DNA of 64,000 nt, taken from contig OX638132.1 of assembly GCA_951804985.1 (NCBI GenBank), forward strand, positions 9,963,529 through 10,027,528. Direction: 5' to 3'. The position numbers and the translations under genes are program-made. Shown in pieces: positions 41,180-51,629 of this stretch. Each line of letters starts with the position of its first letter. Position 1 is the first letter of the stretch. The notes beneath the pieces are model-generated. The model was not told the DNA's origin, did no database searches, and was given only the letters and a program-made list of their open reading frames with translations. This DNA is from Dryomyza anilis. Lineage: Eukaryota; Arthropoda; Insecta; Diptera; Dryomyzidae.

Positions 41180-41760
41180 TATCTTCTTCGAAAATTTATT
41201 ATTTTTCTTTCGTTGGGTTGCTTGAGATCTTTCGTTTCGGTCGGACACCGATTGACTAACGTTGTGGCAGAAGCTTTTTCTGCGTTTCGCAGCAAAGCGT
41301 CAGAAAGCTCGTTCGTTTAAATCGTAAATTGGTCGGCATGAGTGTACGAACACATGTTGCGTGTGGGGTGGGGGGTGGGGGGTGGAGTAGATTGGTCGAC
41401 TGTAGCTTTTGCCGTAAGCATGCAAATTAAAGCTTTTTGACGTGTGCCTATGAAGTTCGTTGGACATCGACGCTGTGGCTATTTTAAGCGACAAGCAACA
41501 AAAACAAAAAAAAAAATGAATTTAATGAATTTCGCGCTGTTTTGTTGTGGTTAGCCGCCATGTTTATATTTATTTTTTGCGGCAAACGCATGGCGCAGGC
41601 AAAAGCTCTTTGGGCATGTCCTCTGAGGAGCTTGTTTAATTTGGTTAAAAAGTTTATTATGTTGGTGCGTGCATTTTACAAATGCTCAGATTGATCTGGC
41701 GCAATTCAACTGAAGGACGTGTTTGTTTTTTTGCTTTGGTTTTAATAAATTGTGTTTCCA
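41180..41760. other. Non-repetitive, more balanced island
   Basis: This segment has markedly higher GC content and word complexity than its neighbours (GGTCGGACACCGATTGACTA, GCCGCCATGTTTATATTT, GGCGCAGGCAAAAGC) and no similarity to any repeat family in the window. No frame is convincingly coding. It may be a promoter/5' leader of a gene whose coding exons lie elsewhere, or a conserved noncoding element. It includes a G-rich run at 41365. Confidence 0.3.
41365..41385 (+). other. Potential G-quadruplex run
   Basis: GGGGTGGGGGGTGGGGGGTGG-type sequence has three runs of four to six G separated by single T, then GG. The run is exceptional in DNA this AT-rich. It meets relaxed quadruplex patterns (two-tetrad, or three-tetrad by splitting a six-G run). 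Confidence 0.55.
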
Positions 41761-42335
41761 TTTAAATATTTTGCATGTACTATACATAATTATATGCAGT
41801 ATTATCATTGTTTTAAAGAATAATACAAAAAATGATTTTTTAAAAGATATATCAAAAATAAAGATTTCGTTAAACTACTAATTATCATCATAGCTACGAT
41901 TAATAACTTAATATAACTCAGCAATTGTGCAAAAAGTATCGAAAACAATGCTTCAAGCAATTTTACATGGTATTCAACGTGGTATTCAACAAGTTGTAAA
42001 TTCTATGGAAACAGCAGCGCCTCGTGAAATGATGCAAATGGATTGCGCTGTAATTTACTGTACACTGTGAGAAAAATGTGTTAAAATTAAATGAAATTGT
42101 GTTAAAATTAATCACAAACGACAACCAAACAGTGCTGAAAACATTTTTTTTTTAATTTAAGGGTTAAGTGCAAATACGGGTCAAGTCCACTCATTTCCTG
42201 TGATTTTGGACGGTACATTCGAACATTTAAAACTTTAATATTTCGAAAAAGAATTGATGAATTTACTTGATTTTTTTCCTCCAAGTAATATTCAAATTTT
42301 ACTAAAAATCTTTACAAAATTTAAAAATTCTGTAC
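41761..42335. other. AT-rich spacer
   Basis: No gene. A short direct repeat, GTGTTAAAATTAA (42078; 42101), is present. Confidence 0.3.
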
Positions 42336-42640
42336 GCTAGATCAAAAAATATAAATTAAATAGTGGTCGATTTGGACGAGACAGGAAACGGAAGTGCATG
42401 TTGAGCTTCATATGGAAATGCCAATAAGTCAGCTAATTTTAATTATAGATTATTTTTTATAATATTTTAAAATATAGCAGATAATGTACTTTATTTTTAT
42501 ATTTAAACTTTGTTTCTTTGTTTCACAGAAAACTTGACAAAAAGTTTTGTGAGGAAAATTTCACTACTATTTGTTTTTCTAAAAATATTTTTTTCTGACA
42601 ATATTTATAAAAACTTATTAAACATATTTTATAAGATTGT
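42336..42640. repeat. Family N interspersed repeat, copy 2
   Basis: Diverged counterpart of 35842-36150, same orientation. See that entry for shared blocks. Confidence 0.6.
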
Positions 42641-42707
42641 ACATTTTTAAAAATGTTGGGAAATCAAATTTTAAAGTTTGAAGTGCTTTAAAAATTTCTA
42701 TTTTCTA

Positions 42708-42859
42708 ATGCCCGATTTACATTGTATCTTCTGTGAGTCTCACTGTATCTCATAGCGTTGAATTTTTTTAAATTTACATACAAAAATAGTATTTTTTTTG
42801 AAAAAATGCACACCAAAAATGTAGTGAGACTCACAGAAGATACAATGTAAATCGGGCAT
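42708..42859. mobile_element. Family H palindromic MITE (152 bp, perfect 37-bp arms)
   Basis: The arms ATGCCCGATTTACATTGTAT CTTCTGTGAGTCTCACT and their exact complement show no mismatch. TA lies on both sides (42706-42707; 42860-42861). Perfect arms suggest a recent insertion. It is the only copy in the window. Confidence 0.88.
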
Positions 42860-42977
42860 TATTTTGGTGTATTCATTAATTATTATAAAGTGTATAAAAT
42901 ATCTTTGGATTTGGACAACTTACTGAATTATAAATATAGATTTTGTGAGGCTATATCCTGCCCAAAACGCGAATATT

Positions 42978-43290
42978 TTTGTTTTTTTATGCTATAACTA
43001 TTTATTTGCGCAAGATAAAACAGTGATGTAAAAGTATTTATTGTTTGTTTTCAAAGCACCTATCGATTGGCATCATTATTTAAAAATAATTTGCCAAACA
43101 TTTTTGATAAAAATTCAAAAAATATTTTAAAATAATGATAATGATCGATAGGTGCTTCAAAAACAAACAATTAATGCCGTTACACCACTATTTTATCTTA
43201 TACTAATCAAAAGTTATGGAAAAATAACGAAAAGATTCGCCCTTTTGGCATGACATTTTCCATTTTTTCGAATTCGCCCTACACACTACA
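42978..43290. mobile_element. Family F foldback element, copy 1
   Basis: The left arm (GCTATAACTATTTATTTGCG, ATCGATTGGCATCATTATTT) and right arm (AATGATCGATAGGTGCTTCA, CACTATTTTATCTTATACTA) are inverted copies of about 110 bp. The segment ACGAAAAGATTCGCCCTTTT GGCATGAC follows. Related copies are at 61484 and 63688. Confidence 0.75.
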
Positions 43291-43540
43291 CACGATTTTG
43301 GCACAGTATACTTGAGGAAAAACTACATACATTCAAAAATGTAAAAAAGCGCAAATGTCAAAAATTACACATTCGCCCCTTTGGGTCGTTATGTAGAAAA
43401 TGGCATCATGTAGAAATGGCATGATATAGAAAATGGCATCAGTTTTATTTCAAGTTTTTAAAATGTAGACAGCTTTAAATTGTCTATATCTCAATAAATT
43501 AGAAGGGAAATTTCAGAGAAAACGTTTCCAAGGTGTGATA
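43291..43540. other. Spacer with short tandem units
   Basis: GTAGAAAATGGCATCAT, GTAGAAATGGCATGAT and ATAGAAAATGGCATCAG (43394-43442) form three diverged units of about 17 bp. No gene. Confidence 0.5.
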
Positions 43541-43775
43541 AAGGGTTTATTAACAGGGACGCTACAATATACGAATTCGATTGTAGATAGTAAATTTAAA
43601 TAATTTCGACACATTGTTGGCTCTTTTATCTTTCCATCATGAAATGGCAAACCTTACTGAAGGCAAATGTCAAAAGAGCGGCAAGAAATATGGCGTCGTT
43701 TGCTGTCCCTGTCGCTCTACTTGTGTAGCGTCCTTGTTGAAAAAACTTTTGTAGCGCTCTTATTGAAAAACCCTT
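43541..43775. mobile_element. Family A MITE, copy 3 (internal deletion, 235 bp)
   Basis: AAGGGTTTATTAACAGGGAC GCTACAA jumps directly to TATACGAATTCGATTGTAG, losing about 106 bp of the left arm. The right arm is full length. TA flanks are present (43539-43540; 43776-43777). Confidence 0.85.
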
Positions 43776-44100
43776 TATATTAAAATTAACCTATTTTCCG
43801 TTTAATAATTTTTAGGAGAAGAAATATTTCTAATTTTATATTCTGTGATCAGAATTTACCAAAATTCATGGCAAATGTGTTTTTTTCTCAATTAAAATCA
43901 AATATTTTTTTTTAATTTATTATAGTGCAAAATTGAGGCAATATATAAAATACTGTAGTTTCGTTGTTTTAAATCCGAAAGAAAATTGAATAGTACAATT
44001 TGAAATGTAATTTGTTTGCGAAAGTATGCCACATATTAAATTGATGATAACTGGTTCAAAGTACTGACAATTAACCAAACAGTTTTACTTTTTTGAGTTG
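43776..44100. other. AT-rich spacer
   Basis: No gene or defined element. Confidence 0.3.
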
Positions 44101-44742
44101 TAACGCCCGTCACAAAAAAAAAGGTAAAAGTTATTTTGCGAACTATTGTGCAAACCTAAAACTGGGAAACTTTGTAAAAGTAAAGATTTTTGTCGTATCT
44201 ATTCAATTTTTATACTCTTTGGTCTCATAGATATTCCAGATGGTTGCCTATATCCATTCAAATATAGTAACGCCCGTCACAATTAAGAATCTTCGCAAAT
44301 CAAAAAAACTGGAAAATTATATATTGGTCAATATATGCATCAATAATCAGTTATTTTGATATTTAACCATAGAAAAAGTAGTAATTATTCCAAAATATTC
44401 AATAACCAAAGATAAAAAAAGGTAAATTCTAAACCTTACAAAAAAAAACATAAAAAATCCCAAAAAAAACATTATTTTCGAAATGCTAAAAATATTTTAT
44501 TTGAATTTTCATGTATATTTGTATAGCATTCGTTTAGGTAACGCCCGTCACAAGTTTTGATACTTTATAAATCAGTGATCAAAGTAACCATTTCAGAATT
44601 TTATTATAGAGGGGAGAACTCCCATTATTAATGAAGTATTTGAGATATACTTAATCTCCATAGTCCGATTAGTTTAGCTAAAATTTAATAATTTGTGGAG
44701 TAAACTCTGTTTATTGAAAAAGTACGTGTAACGCCCGTCACA
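44101..44742 (+). repeat. Four exact copies of TAACGCCCGTCACA
   Basis: Exact 14-mers start at 44101, 44268, 44539 and 44729, all in the same orientation, in otherwise unrelated AT-rich sequence. Spacing is 167, 271 and 190 bp. Partial similarity of flanks is limited to a preceding GT or AGT. The conservation of a GC-rich word where intervening DNA has no visible similarity suggests either a very old tandem repeat with a constrained core, or a binding-site cluster. Confidence 0.8.
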
Positions 44743-44807
44743 GCATTTAACTTCAAATTTGTAGAAAGATATAGGACCTATTGCAAAAGTTTGTTCATGC
44801 ATGCATA

Positions 44808-45266
44808 CCCTAGTAGACATTTTGGTAGGGCCATGGTCATGAAGTGATCATGTCATTATTTGAGATAATCGGGATATGATGAGGACCATAATGTCCTTGT
44901 AACGCAGTGTCCTGATCATGTACTCACCTCAGGCAATGATCATGTACTCATCGGGTAATTCCCCATATCATTATTTATCTGACCATTTCCTTGTTAAAAC
45001 ATGAGCATACGAAAGCACTACAAATACCCGATGAAATAAAATATCATACCTCATTGAAAACTGATCATTTCCCCATGAAAATGTCTTTATGAGAAACAAC
45101 TAATGTAGCTTTGATCGGGACCATTGGCTGTTTAGATAATGTAAACCCTGCTATGGTGAGCATGATAAGGGCATGACAAGGCAATGAGCATATTTGCTCT
45201 AATAGGAGTTACCTGACGAAACCCCGATTATTTCCCGATGGCGCATCGGGCAAATTTCCACTAGGG
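44808..45266. mobile_element. Family I element with CCCTAGT ends (459 bp)
   Basis: CCCTAGTAGACATTT at the left pairs with AAATTTCCACTAGGG at the right, with TA on both sides (44806-44807; 45267-45268). The interior is unusually rich in TGATCATG/ATGATCA words and CCCGAT/ATCGGG words. No ORF. Confidence 0.75.
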
Positions 45267-46597
45267 TAAAGGATCATAAGATCTATCCTCTGCATCCTAA
45301 AAATATATCTATCTTTTTTTATTTATCAAATGAGAAGGTTTTTAATCGTACGAATGTAACAATGGAATGCCCCAGAAGTAAATTGATGTTACAAATTTAT
45401 CCAAAATGTTACAAAAAAAAATTAAATAGAATTGAGTCCAAATACCATCTATAAATTTCACACTAACATTTTTAATAAATCAACGAAAATTTAGATTTTT
45501 TTTTAGAATTTTAAAATTCATATTTTACAATTTTGATGTCCTTTTTTAAGGATATTAAATAATATGTTTATATTGTTTTAATCATTTTTATTTTGTTTAT
45601 TCTAATTTATGTTATTGCTTTAATTTCAATCGTCTTCTACGGACTAACGGCCATCATAAATCAACATTACTATTATTTTTCATATATAAAGTGTTGTCAT
45701 TCAAAAAAATGGTAGGAATTATATGGCGAGCAGGGTGACATCGAACATAAAGTTTTTGTTTAATGCCTTAATTCTGCCCCTAGATGTATGTTGTATGCAT
45801 TTCACATTTATGTTGCATACCATAAATGCGACATACCGTTAGGGGCATTACATGAACTCTTAATTTCAAACCAATGTGATTAAATTGAAAACAATTTCGT
45901 TCAATTTTAAAACATTTTGTTTAATTTCAGTTTTAAAAATTTCTTCTTTATTTTAACATTATTTTTTTAGCGCAGTAATGATGACCTTAATGTGGTTTCG
46001 TAAAAAGTAACAAATATGAAAAGAGTTCCAGGTATCTTTCGAAGGATGCTAAGGATATTCAGTCTGGAATTACAGAAAGGCGTTACGAAATTGTGGGACG
46101 AAAATTAATTCTAAATAGTCGAATATTCTAAAAATATTCAATGGAAATACAGGTTATTTGAAAAAAATATATATCTTTTACGCTGAAATGAAAATAGAAC
46201 TATTCAACACCATTTTTACTATGGGTATCACATACATCATTTCAATATAATTCTCCCGTGCTGATGTGAACAGTTAAAATTCCTATTGCATAAGCTTTTT
46301 CTGAAAATTGTGTTTAAAACATTGCGCTCATTTCTGCCTTTCACAGATTAAAAGAAAATACAGTAATTTTACAAAATAAGTTTTGTAAAAAAAAATGAAA
46401 CATGGTTTTTATTCTAATTCTCAAGACTAATTTTAATATAAAAATTGATGCTAATAATTCTAAATGTTTTTAATATATTTGCTCTAAACAAAAAAAAACT
46501 ACTATTTTTGGATAATTTTTATTTATTATTAATGATCGAATAATAAACGAGTTGGGAAAGTTAGGTCACATGGGTAAGTTCGGTCACATGGGGCGGA
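45267..46597. other. Spacer with one compact inverted repeat
   Basis: TGCCCCTAGATGTATGT (45775) and ACATACCGTTAGGGGCA (ending about 45846) form a 72-bp imperfect palindrome, probably a tiny MITE remnant. GGTCACATGGG is duplicated at 46564 and 46582. No gene. Confidence 0.45.
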
Positions 46598-47371
46598 TTT
46601 TTATAGTCGGTCGGGCCCGACTATGGAATACCCTACACCTTTGGTGGAGATATTAATGAGGAATATTTAATTGTATACCTTAATTTTAAATTTTTAATTA
46701 TGATGAACCTCAGAATATTATTCATATATCAGAAATTTACGTCTTATATCCCCATAAATTAAAAAAAATTATATAAAGTATAAAAAACTAAAAAAAAAAT
46801 TGAAAAATATAATTGGGCGGACCACGCCTATATTTAAAATTTTGAAAGGCTAATATTTCATAGATTTGATTTTAATAATTTACGGATCAAATTTTTACTA
46901 TGAAAACCCGGGATATAATGAAAAAAAAGTGGGCGGATCACGCCCATTTTTGGACCACATATTTTTAGGTAAATTCTAACAATACGTTTTAAATTTTATA
47001 ACTATACCTTTAATACTTTTCGAGTTATTAGTTCCGAAAGAGTTATATAAAAGTGACTTGTGTGGGAGGTGGGCGTGTCCGTTGACGGATTTGGCTCATT
47101 TTCAAACTCAGTTCCTACTTTTGGCTAAAATATATTGAGACGAAATTTCATCGCATTCTGATCAGTATTTCTCAAGTTATTCTGTATTCGGACAGCAAGA
47201 CAGCAAGACAGCAAGACGGACAGACAGACGGACATGGCTAAAAGGACTCGGGTAGTGATGCTGATCAAGAATATATATACTTTTCCATACCGGACACGCC
47301 TCCTAAGGGGCGTTACAATATATGCACAAAGTTAATATACCCTGTACCTCATAGGTGTAGGGTATAAAAAG
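46598..47371. mobile_element. Family K repeat (about 770 bp) with TATACCCTACACC ends
   Basis: The left part has TTTTTATAGTCGGTCGGGCC ... ATACCCTACACCTTTGG; the right part has CATAGGTGTAGGGTATAAAAA, so ACCCTACACCT is inverted at the ends. The interior has GTGGGCGGATCACGCCCATT, GACAGCAAGACAGCAAGAC and ATATATACTTTTCCATACCG, a pattern widely repeated in fly genomes. No ORF. A terminal remnant lies at about 211-224. Confidence 0.65.
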
Positions 47372-47480
47372 AAAAATGATTTATGTTTATTCAGAATATA
47401 GTCCAAACCAAGGAATACAAATACAAACTTTTTTTATATCTATTCTACTTTTTGAAATATAATTCCGTGAAAATTTTATA

Positions 47481-47699
47481 ATGTAAAAAAAATCCCTCAA
47501 ATCCCATTAAAATTGGTCAATAGGACAATTATTGATTTAAAAGTATACAAAAAATAAAAATTTTCATATAAACTCAATGGCAATGTCATGGTATTTTCTA
47601 GTATTTAATGGTATTTTCCGATTAAAATAATAAATTATCCTATTGAATATTTGTAATAGTAAAAAACTATTATTTATATAGTATTTTTTTCTGGGTGTA
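47481..47699. mobile_element. Family B MITE, copy 2 (left end eroded)
   Basis: The right end TTTTTTTCTGGGTGTA is intact. The left CACCCAG is lost (TGTAAAAAAAATCCCTC). The interior is nearly identical to the other copies. Confidence 0.85.
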
Positions 47700-48840
47700 T
47701 TAAATACTGAAAAATAATAGGTTTTACCAGAATTTTTCTCCAAAAGGTTACGTAATACGTAATATCTGACTACGCAATAAGAATTAGCATATTTTAAATA
47801 TGAAGTAATGAAATTATATGCAAAATTTTGATTACAAAAAAAGCAAAACCAAAATTATGCAGAAAAAAAACTTTTTTTAAGTAGAACATATTGAAAAATG
47901 TTAGTTTGGAATAGGTTTTGACTAACCATAAATCATTTTCTTATTATTCATGAGTTCCAAAATACAAACAAAAAAATGTTCGAGTTTAGATCCACATATA
48001 TTAAAAACTTTTCGGATTTATGGCATTAATTCATATATTAAAATTAAGCTTGATAATTCAAACTAAAATTGTGTTTAAAGTTTTTGGGAAAACAAGTTTT
48101 ATAATGTTTAGAATTTGTTTCAAACAAATGGCCAAAATGTGTATGAAATTTCTATTGCAATTAAAACGTTAAGTAATAGAAAAATATTGAGTATGCAGTT
48201 AAAATCAGCAACTGCAAATTATATAGAATTGATATATGGGATGTTCAGAGAAAGTAGAAAAGAGTAGTGTCATAAAAATATCACTTCATAATTAAATTTC
48301 ATAATGCACTAATTTAAAACATAATTTAAAAATATAATAATTAAATTCAATGCTTTGTCAAAATATTAAAATAGTTAGTTTTAATTGAAATTTTAAAAAA
48401 ATATATACAAAATTCAGAGAAACCAACAGTATTCCAAAAATAAATATTTCTGGAAAGAAAGAGAATAAAAAATTAATAATAAGTATCAGCAAAAAAAGTT
48501 TAAAGAAAAACTCCAAAACAATAATTTAATATAACACATTTGTATTTTAAAATGTTTAAGATATAATTATTGTTTCGTTGTCTTTTATTGCGATGGAAGA
48601 TTTATCACACCTTAGTAAAAATCAAAAATTAAAAACTTTATTTATTTAGATGTAATAAAATTTAAAGTATATACATTGTATTACTTTTATGTAAAATATA
48701 TGCAATATATTTAGCATTAAATAAATAAATAAATAAATAAAGTAATCAAAATAAATAATATGAAGTAATACCCAAAGAAATGAAAAAACGCCCAAAACCA
48801 AAATGAAAGAATTCCCAAAAATGTAGGGTATTATTTCGTA
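47700..48840. other. AT-rich spacer
   Basis: No gene. An (AAAT)n microsatellite lies at 48718-48741. Confidence 0.35.
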
Positions 48841-49135
48841 TCCGCGGTAGCTCAGTGGTTGGACTGCGAGCCAAAAGGCCCCCGGTTCAATCCTGGGCTG
48901 GAGCTAACAACATCTTTTCATAGAAACATTTTTCTAACCGCGCTACCTCTCGGCAGTAAATGGCAAACCTACGAGAGTAAAACATTGCCTATGAAAAGCT
49001 CTCACCCGCCGTTCGGATTCGGCAATAAACTGTAGGTCCCACCACTTTAGGTACAAATATAGCACGCACAGCTCAAAATGGTGAGAGAGCTTGGCCGAAG
49101 TTCTATACAGGACTGTAGCGCCAAACTATTATATA
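48841..49135 (+). mobile_element. tRNA-derived SINE, copy 3
   Basis: TCCGCGGTAGCTCAGTGGTT runs directly into GGACTGCGAGCC. About 8 nt present in other heads (AGTGCGTT) are missing between the A and B boxes. The B box GGTTCAATCCT has one change. The body and GGACTGTAGCGCCAAACTATT are intact; the tail is TATTATATATT. Confidence 0.9.
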
Positions 49136-49319
49136 TTATATTTCATATGAAATAGCCCCAAAGATAAAATGAAATAAACCACATAAAGCCAAAAACAAAT
49201 TAAAGAATACTCAAAACGTTCTCAATGAAATAATCCTCAATAGAAATGAAGACATAACTCCAAAAATAAATGAATAGATAATAATTGGGATATTATCTAT
49301 TAAACAGTGAAATACCCAG

Positions 49320-49920
49320 TCTGCCATGTCTCGGAGACCTTCGATGCCTCGAATTTTTATCGAATAACTTCGAGAAAAAAGTTCGATCTCGTTGCTTTAT
49401 CGATTCTAATTTTTATAATTTCTCGTACATTCAAATTCACTTACAAGATACGATATATACACATTTATCGCATCGATATCGTAATATATTTCGAAGCAAT
49501 ATCGAACTTTGATTATTTTTGTTCATCGATATCGTTCCGATTTCCAAAAATATCTCGTTCCGAGAAAAACTCCGACAAAACTCGTCGATATCTACCTACA
49601 CCCAGAAAAAAATTGCCTCAAATCCCATTAAAATTGGTCAATAGGACAATTATTGATTTAATAGTATACAAAAAATAAAAATTTTCATATAAACTCAATG
49701 GCAATGTCATGGTATTTTCTAGTATTTAATGGCATTTTCCGATTAAAATAATAATTTATACTATTGAATATTTTTAATAGTAAAATACTATTATTTATAT
49801 AGTATTTTTTTCTGGGTGTACAATGTAGGTCCAATTTGACGCTCGTTATCGATTTTCCGATATCGTGTGATTTCTCCTTTTTCTCGCATTGATCTCGTAA
49901 CTATTTCGAAACGAATGGCG
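49320..49920. repeat. TCGATATCG/CTCG-rich segment interrupted by a MITE
   Basis: 49320-49596 and 49821-49920 are dense in TATCGAT, ATATCG and CTCGTT words (ATCGATATCGTTCCGATTTC; TATCGATTTTCCGATATCGT). They are separated by a family B MITE, so they were one unit before the insertion. It may be a diverged family M-type repeat. Two overlapping plus-strand frames here (49285-49678) are not convincing genes, and one runs into the MITE. Confidence 0.45.
49597..49820. mobile_element. Family B MITE, copy 3 (224 bp)
   Basis: TACACCCAGAAAAAAAT at the left and TTTTTTTCTGGGTGTA at the right are perfect ends. It is inserted in TCGATATC-rich DNA, with no visible target duplication beyond TA. Confidence 0.9.
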
Positions 49921-50266
49921 TTTATTTTAAATTAAAATGTTAAATAATATTTTATGATATATCTTTTAGATATTTCAGAAAATATGAAAATATAATATTT
50001 TTATTGTAAATTATATTACTTTATGTTCTGATATTTATTTTTATATTATTCTTCATATCCTCAACGTGGTATTTGTAAAAGACATATATTTTACTTAAAA
50101 TAATGCAATATAATTAAATTCCAAATACCTGTCTTTTCGAGTTTTATTTCATTTGAGATAACACCCAACATCATATGTAAAATGATGGAGATTGATGCAT
50201 TTTATTTTACTTTATTTCATTTGGGGTTTATTTCATAGTGCATGTGTTGGCGGACTTACGTACAAC
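49921..50266. other. AT-rich spacer
   Basis: No gene or element identified between the two MITEs. Confidence 0.3.
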
Positions 50267-50490
50267 TACACCCAGAAAAAAATTCACTCAAATCCCATTA
50301 AAATTGGTCAATGGGACAATTATTGATTTAATAGTATACAAAAATTAAATCTTTTCATATAAACTCAATGGCAATGTCATGGTAAATTCTAGTATTTAAT
50401 GGTATTTTCCGATTAAAATAATAATTTATCCTATTGACTATTTTTAATAGTAAAAAACTATTATTTATATAGTATTTTTTTCTGGATATA
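50267..50490. mobile_element. Family B MITE, copy 4 (224 bp)
   Basis: Left end TACACCCAGAAAAAAAT; right end mutated (TTTTTTTCTGGATATA). Same length as copy 3 and only about 450 bp away, so this family inserted at least three times within 3 kb (47481-50490). Confidence 0.9.
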
Positions 50491-50714
50491 AAAAAATTAC
50501 GAACATTTCATGCTTTTGGGAGTTATCGATTATTATTCTATTTTGTAAATAACAGGAATTATTGATTCAATAAATAATTAAACAATGATTTGTTTCCATT
50601 TCAAAGTTAAACTTTTTTTACTTAGAATGTCGACATTAGGTACATTTACGTTAAGAATGTGACGTTCGAGACGGTTGAAATTTCTGCACATGATTATAAC
50701 TAAATAAAAATTTC

Positions 50715-51400
50715 TTTATGTATTATTTTAAATTCAATGTCATATGCTGCATCCCTCCAGGTGGTAAAATTCTTTGTTGAATCGCATATAATAAAAATAA
50801 AAACTGAATTTTTAGTGATTGACATATGCATTTAAATGTCAAAAACAGAAGTTATTTGCATTCAAAATGCGTCACGTGATTTTAAAAGAGACCGTGATGT
50901 AGAAAGTAAACTTGCATTGAATAGTAATCCCATGACATATACTAATAATAAATGTTATTATTTTACTTTTAAGAAATTAAATTAAAAATAAAAATATTTT
51001 AAGCATTAAAATATAAAGAATATATGTTGTTAAATTGTTAATATATGTATAAAAAAATTAATTTTACATATATCTTTTTAAATAAAAATATATTATTCAA
51101 ATATTAAAACAATTTCGTTTTTTAGATATATATTATAGAATAAAAAAATATATTACACTGTAAATCTGTTATACAAACTAAAAGTTTTTTTTAACATGAA
51201 ACACATCTCATGTAAAATAAAAAGGACGAGATCAAATTTTATTCACAAAGAATGATTAACATATCATTAGAAAATAAAAGTAAAAACCATATGGTAATTC
51301 ATTTTAATTACTTAGACAATTTTATTTTAGTTTTTATTTTGTAAAATGATAGTTTAGATCTAAAATAAGACAACTTGAATGCAGTAATACAAAACTATAT
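50715..51400 (+). repeat. Duplicated module, left copy (octamer + E-box)
   Basis: Conserved blocks in order: AATTCAATGTCAT, ATGCTGCATCCCTC, AGGTGG, GACATATGCATTT, GTCAAAAACAGAAGTTATTT, GCAT, CAAAATGCGTCACGTGA, then weaker GATTAACATATCATTA. They recur in the same order and orientation at 53890-54580. The best-kept block holds ATTTGCAT (POU octamer, 50854-50861) and GTCACGTGA (E-box, CACGTG at 50873-50878), 11 bp apart. Confidence 0.75.
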
Positions 51401-51629
51401 TATAGAAAAAATTAAATCTAAAATATAAAAATGCAATAAAATCAAAATTTAAAAATTAAATAATATTAAATAAAACAAAATTTAAGCATTCATATTAATT
51501 GTTTTTAATCGACCTTTTTTGTATTAAATATAAAGTTTAATTCGTTACATATTTATTTATTAATATATAATAACATAAATAACATATAATTTAAAAGAGT
51601 AAAATAATAAAACAATATATAAAATAATG
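51401..51629. other. AT-rich transition into the satellite
   Basis: AAAT/AATA-rich DNA without features. Confidence 0.3.

Noticed and set aside
49285..49678. 75- and 123-codon overlapping frames
   Set aside because: They lie in a TCGATATCG-rich repeat and the longer one runs into a family B MITE; no protein features.
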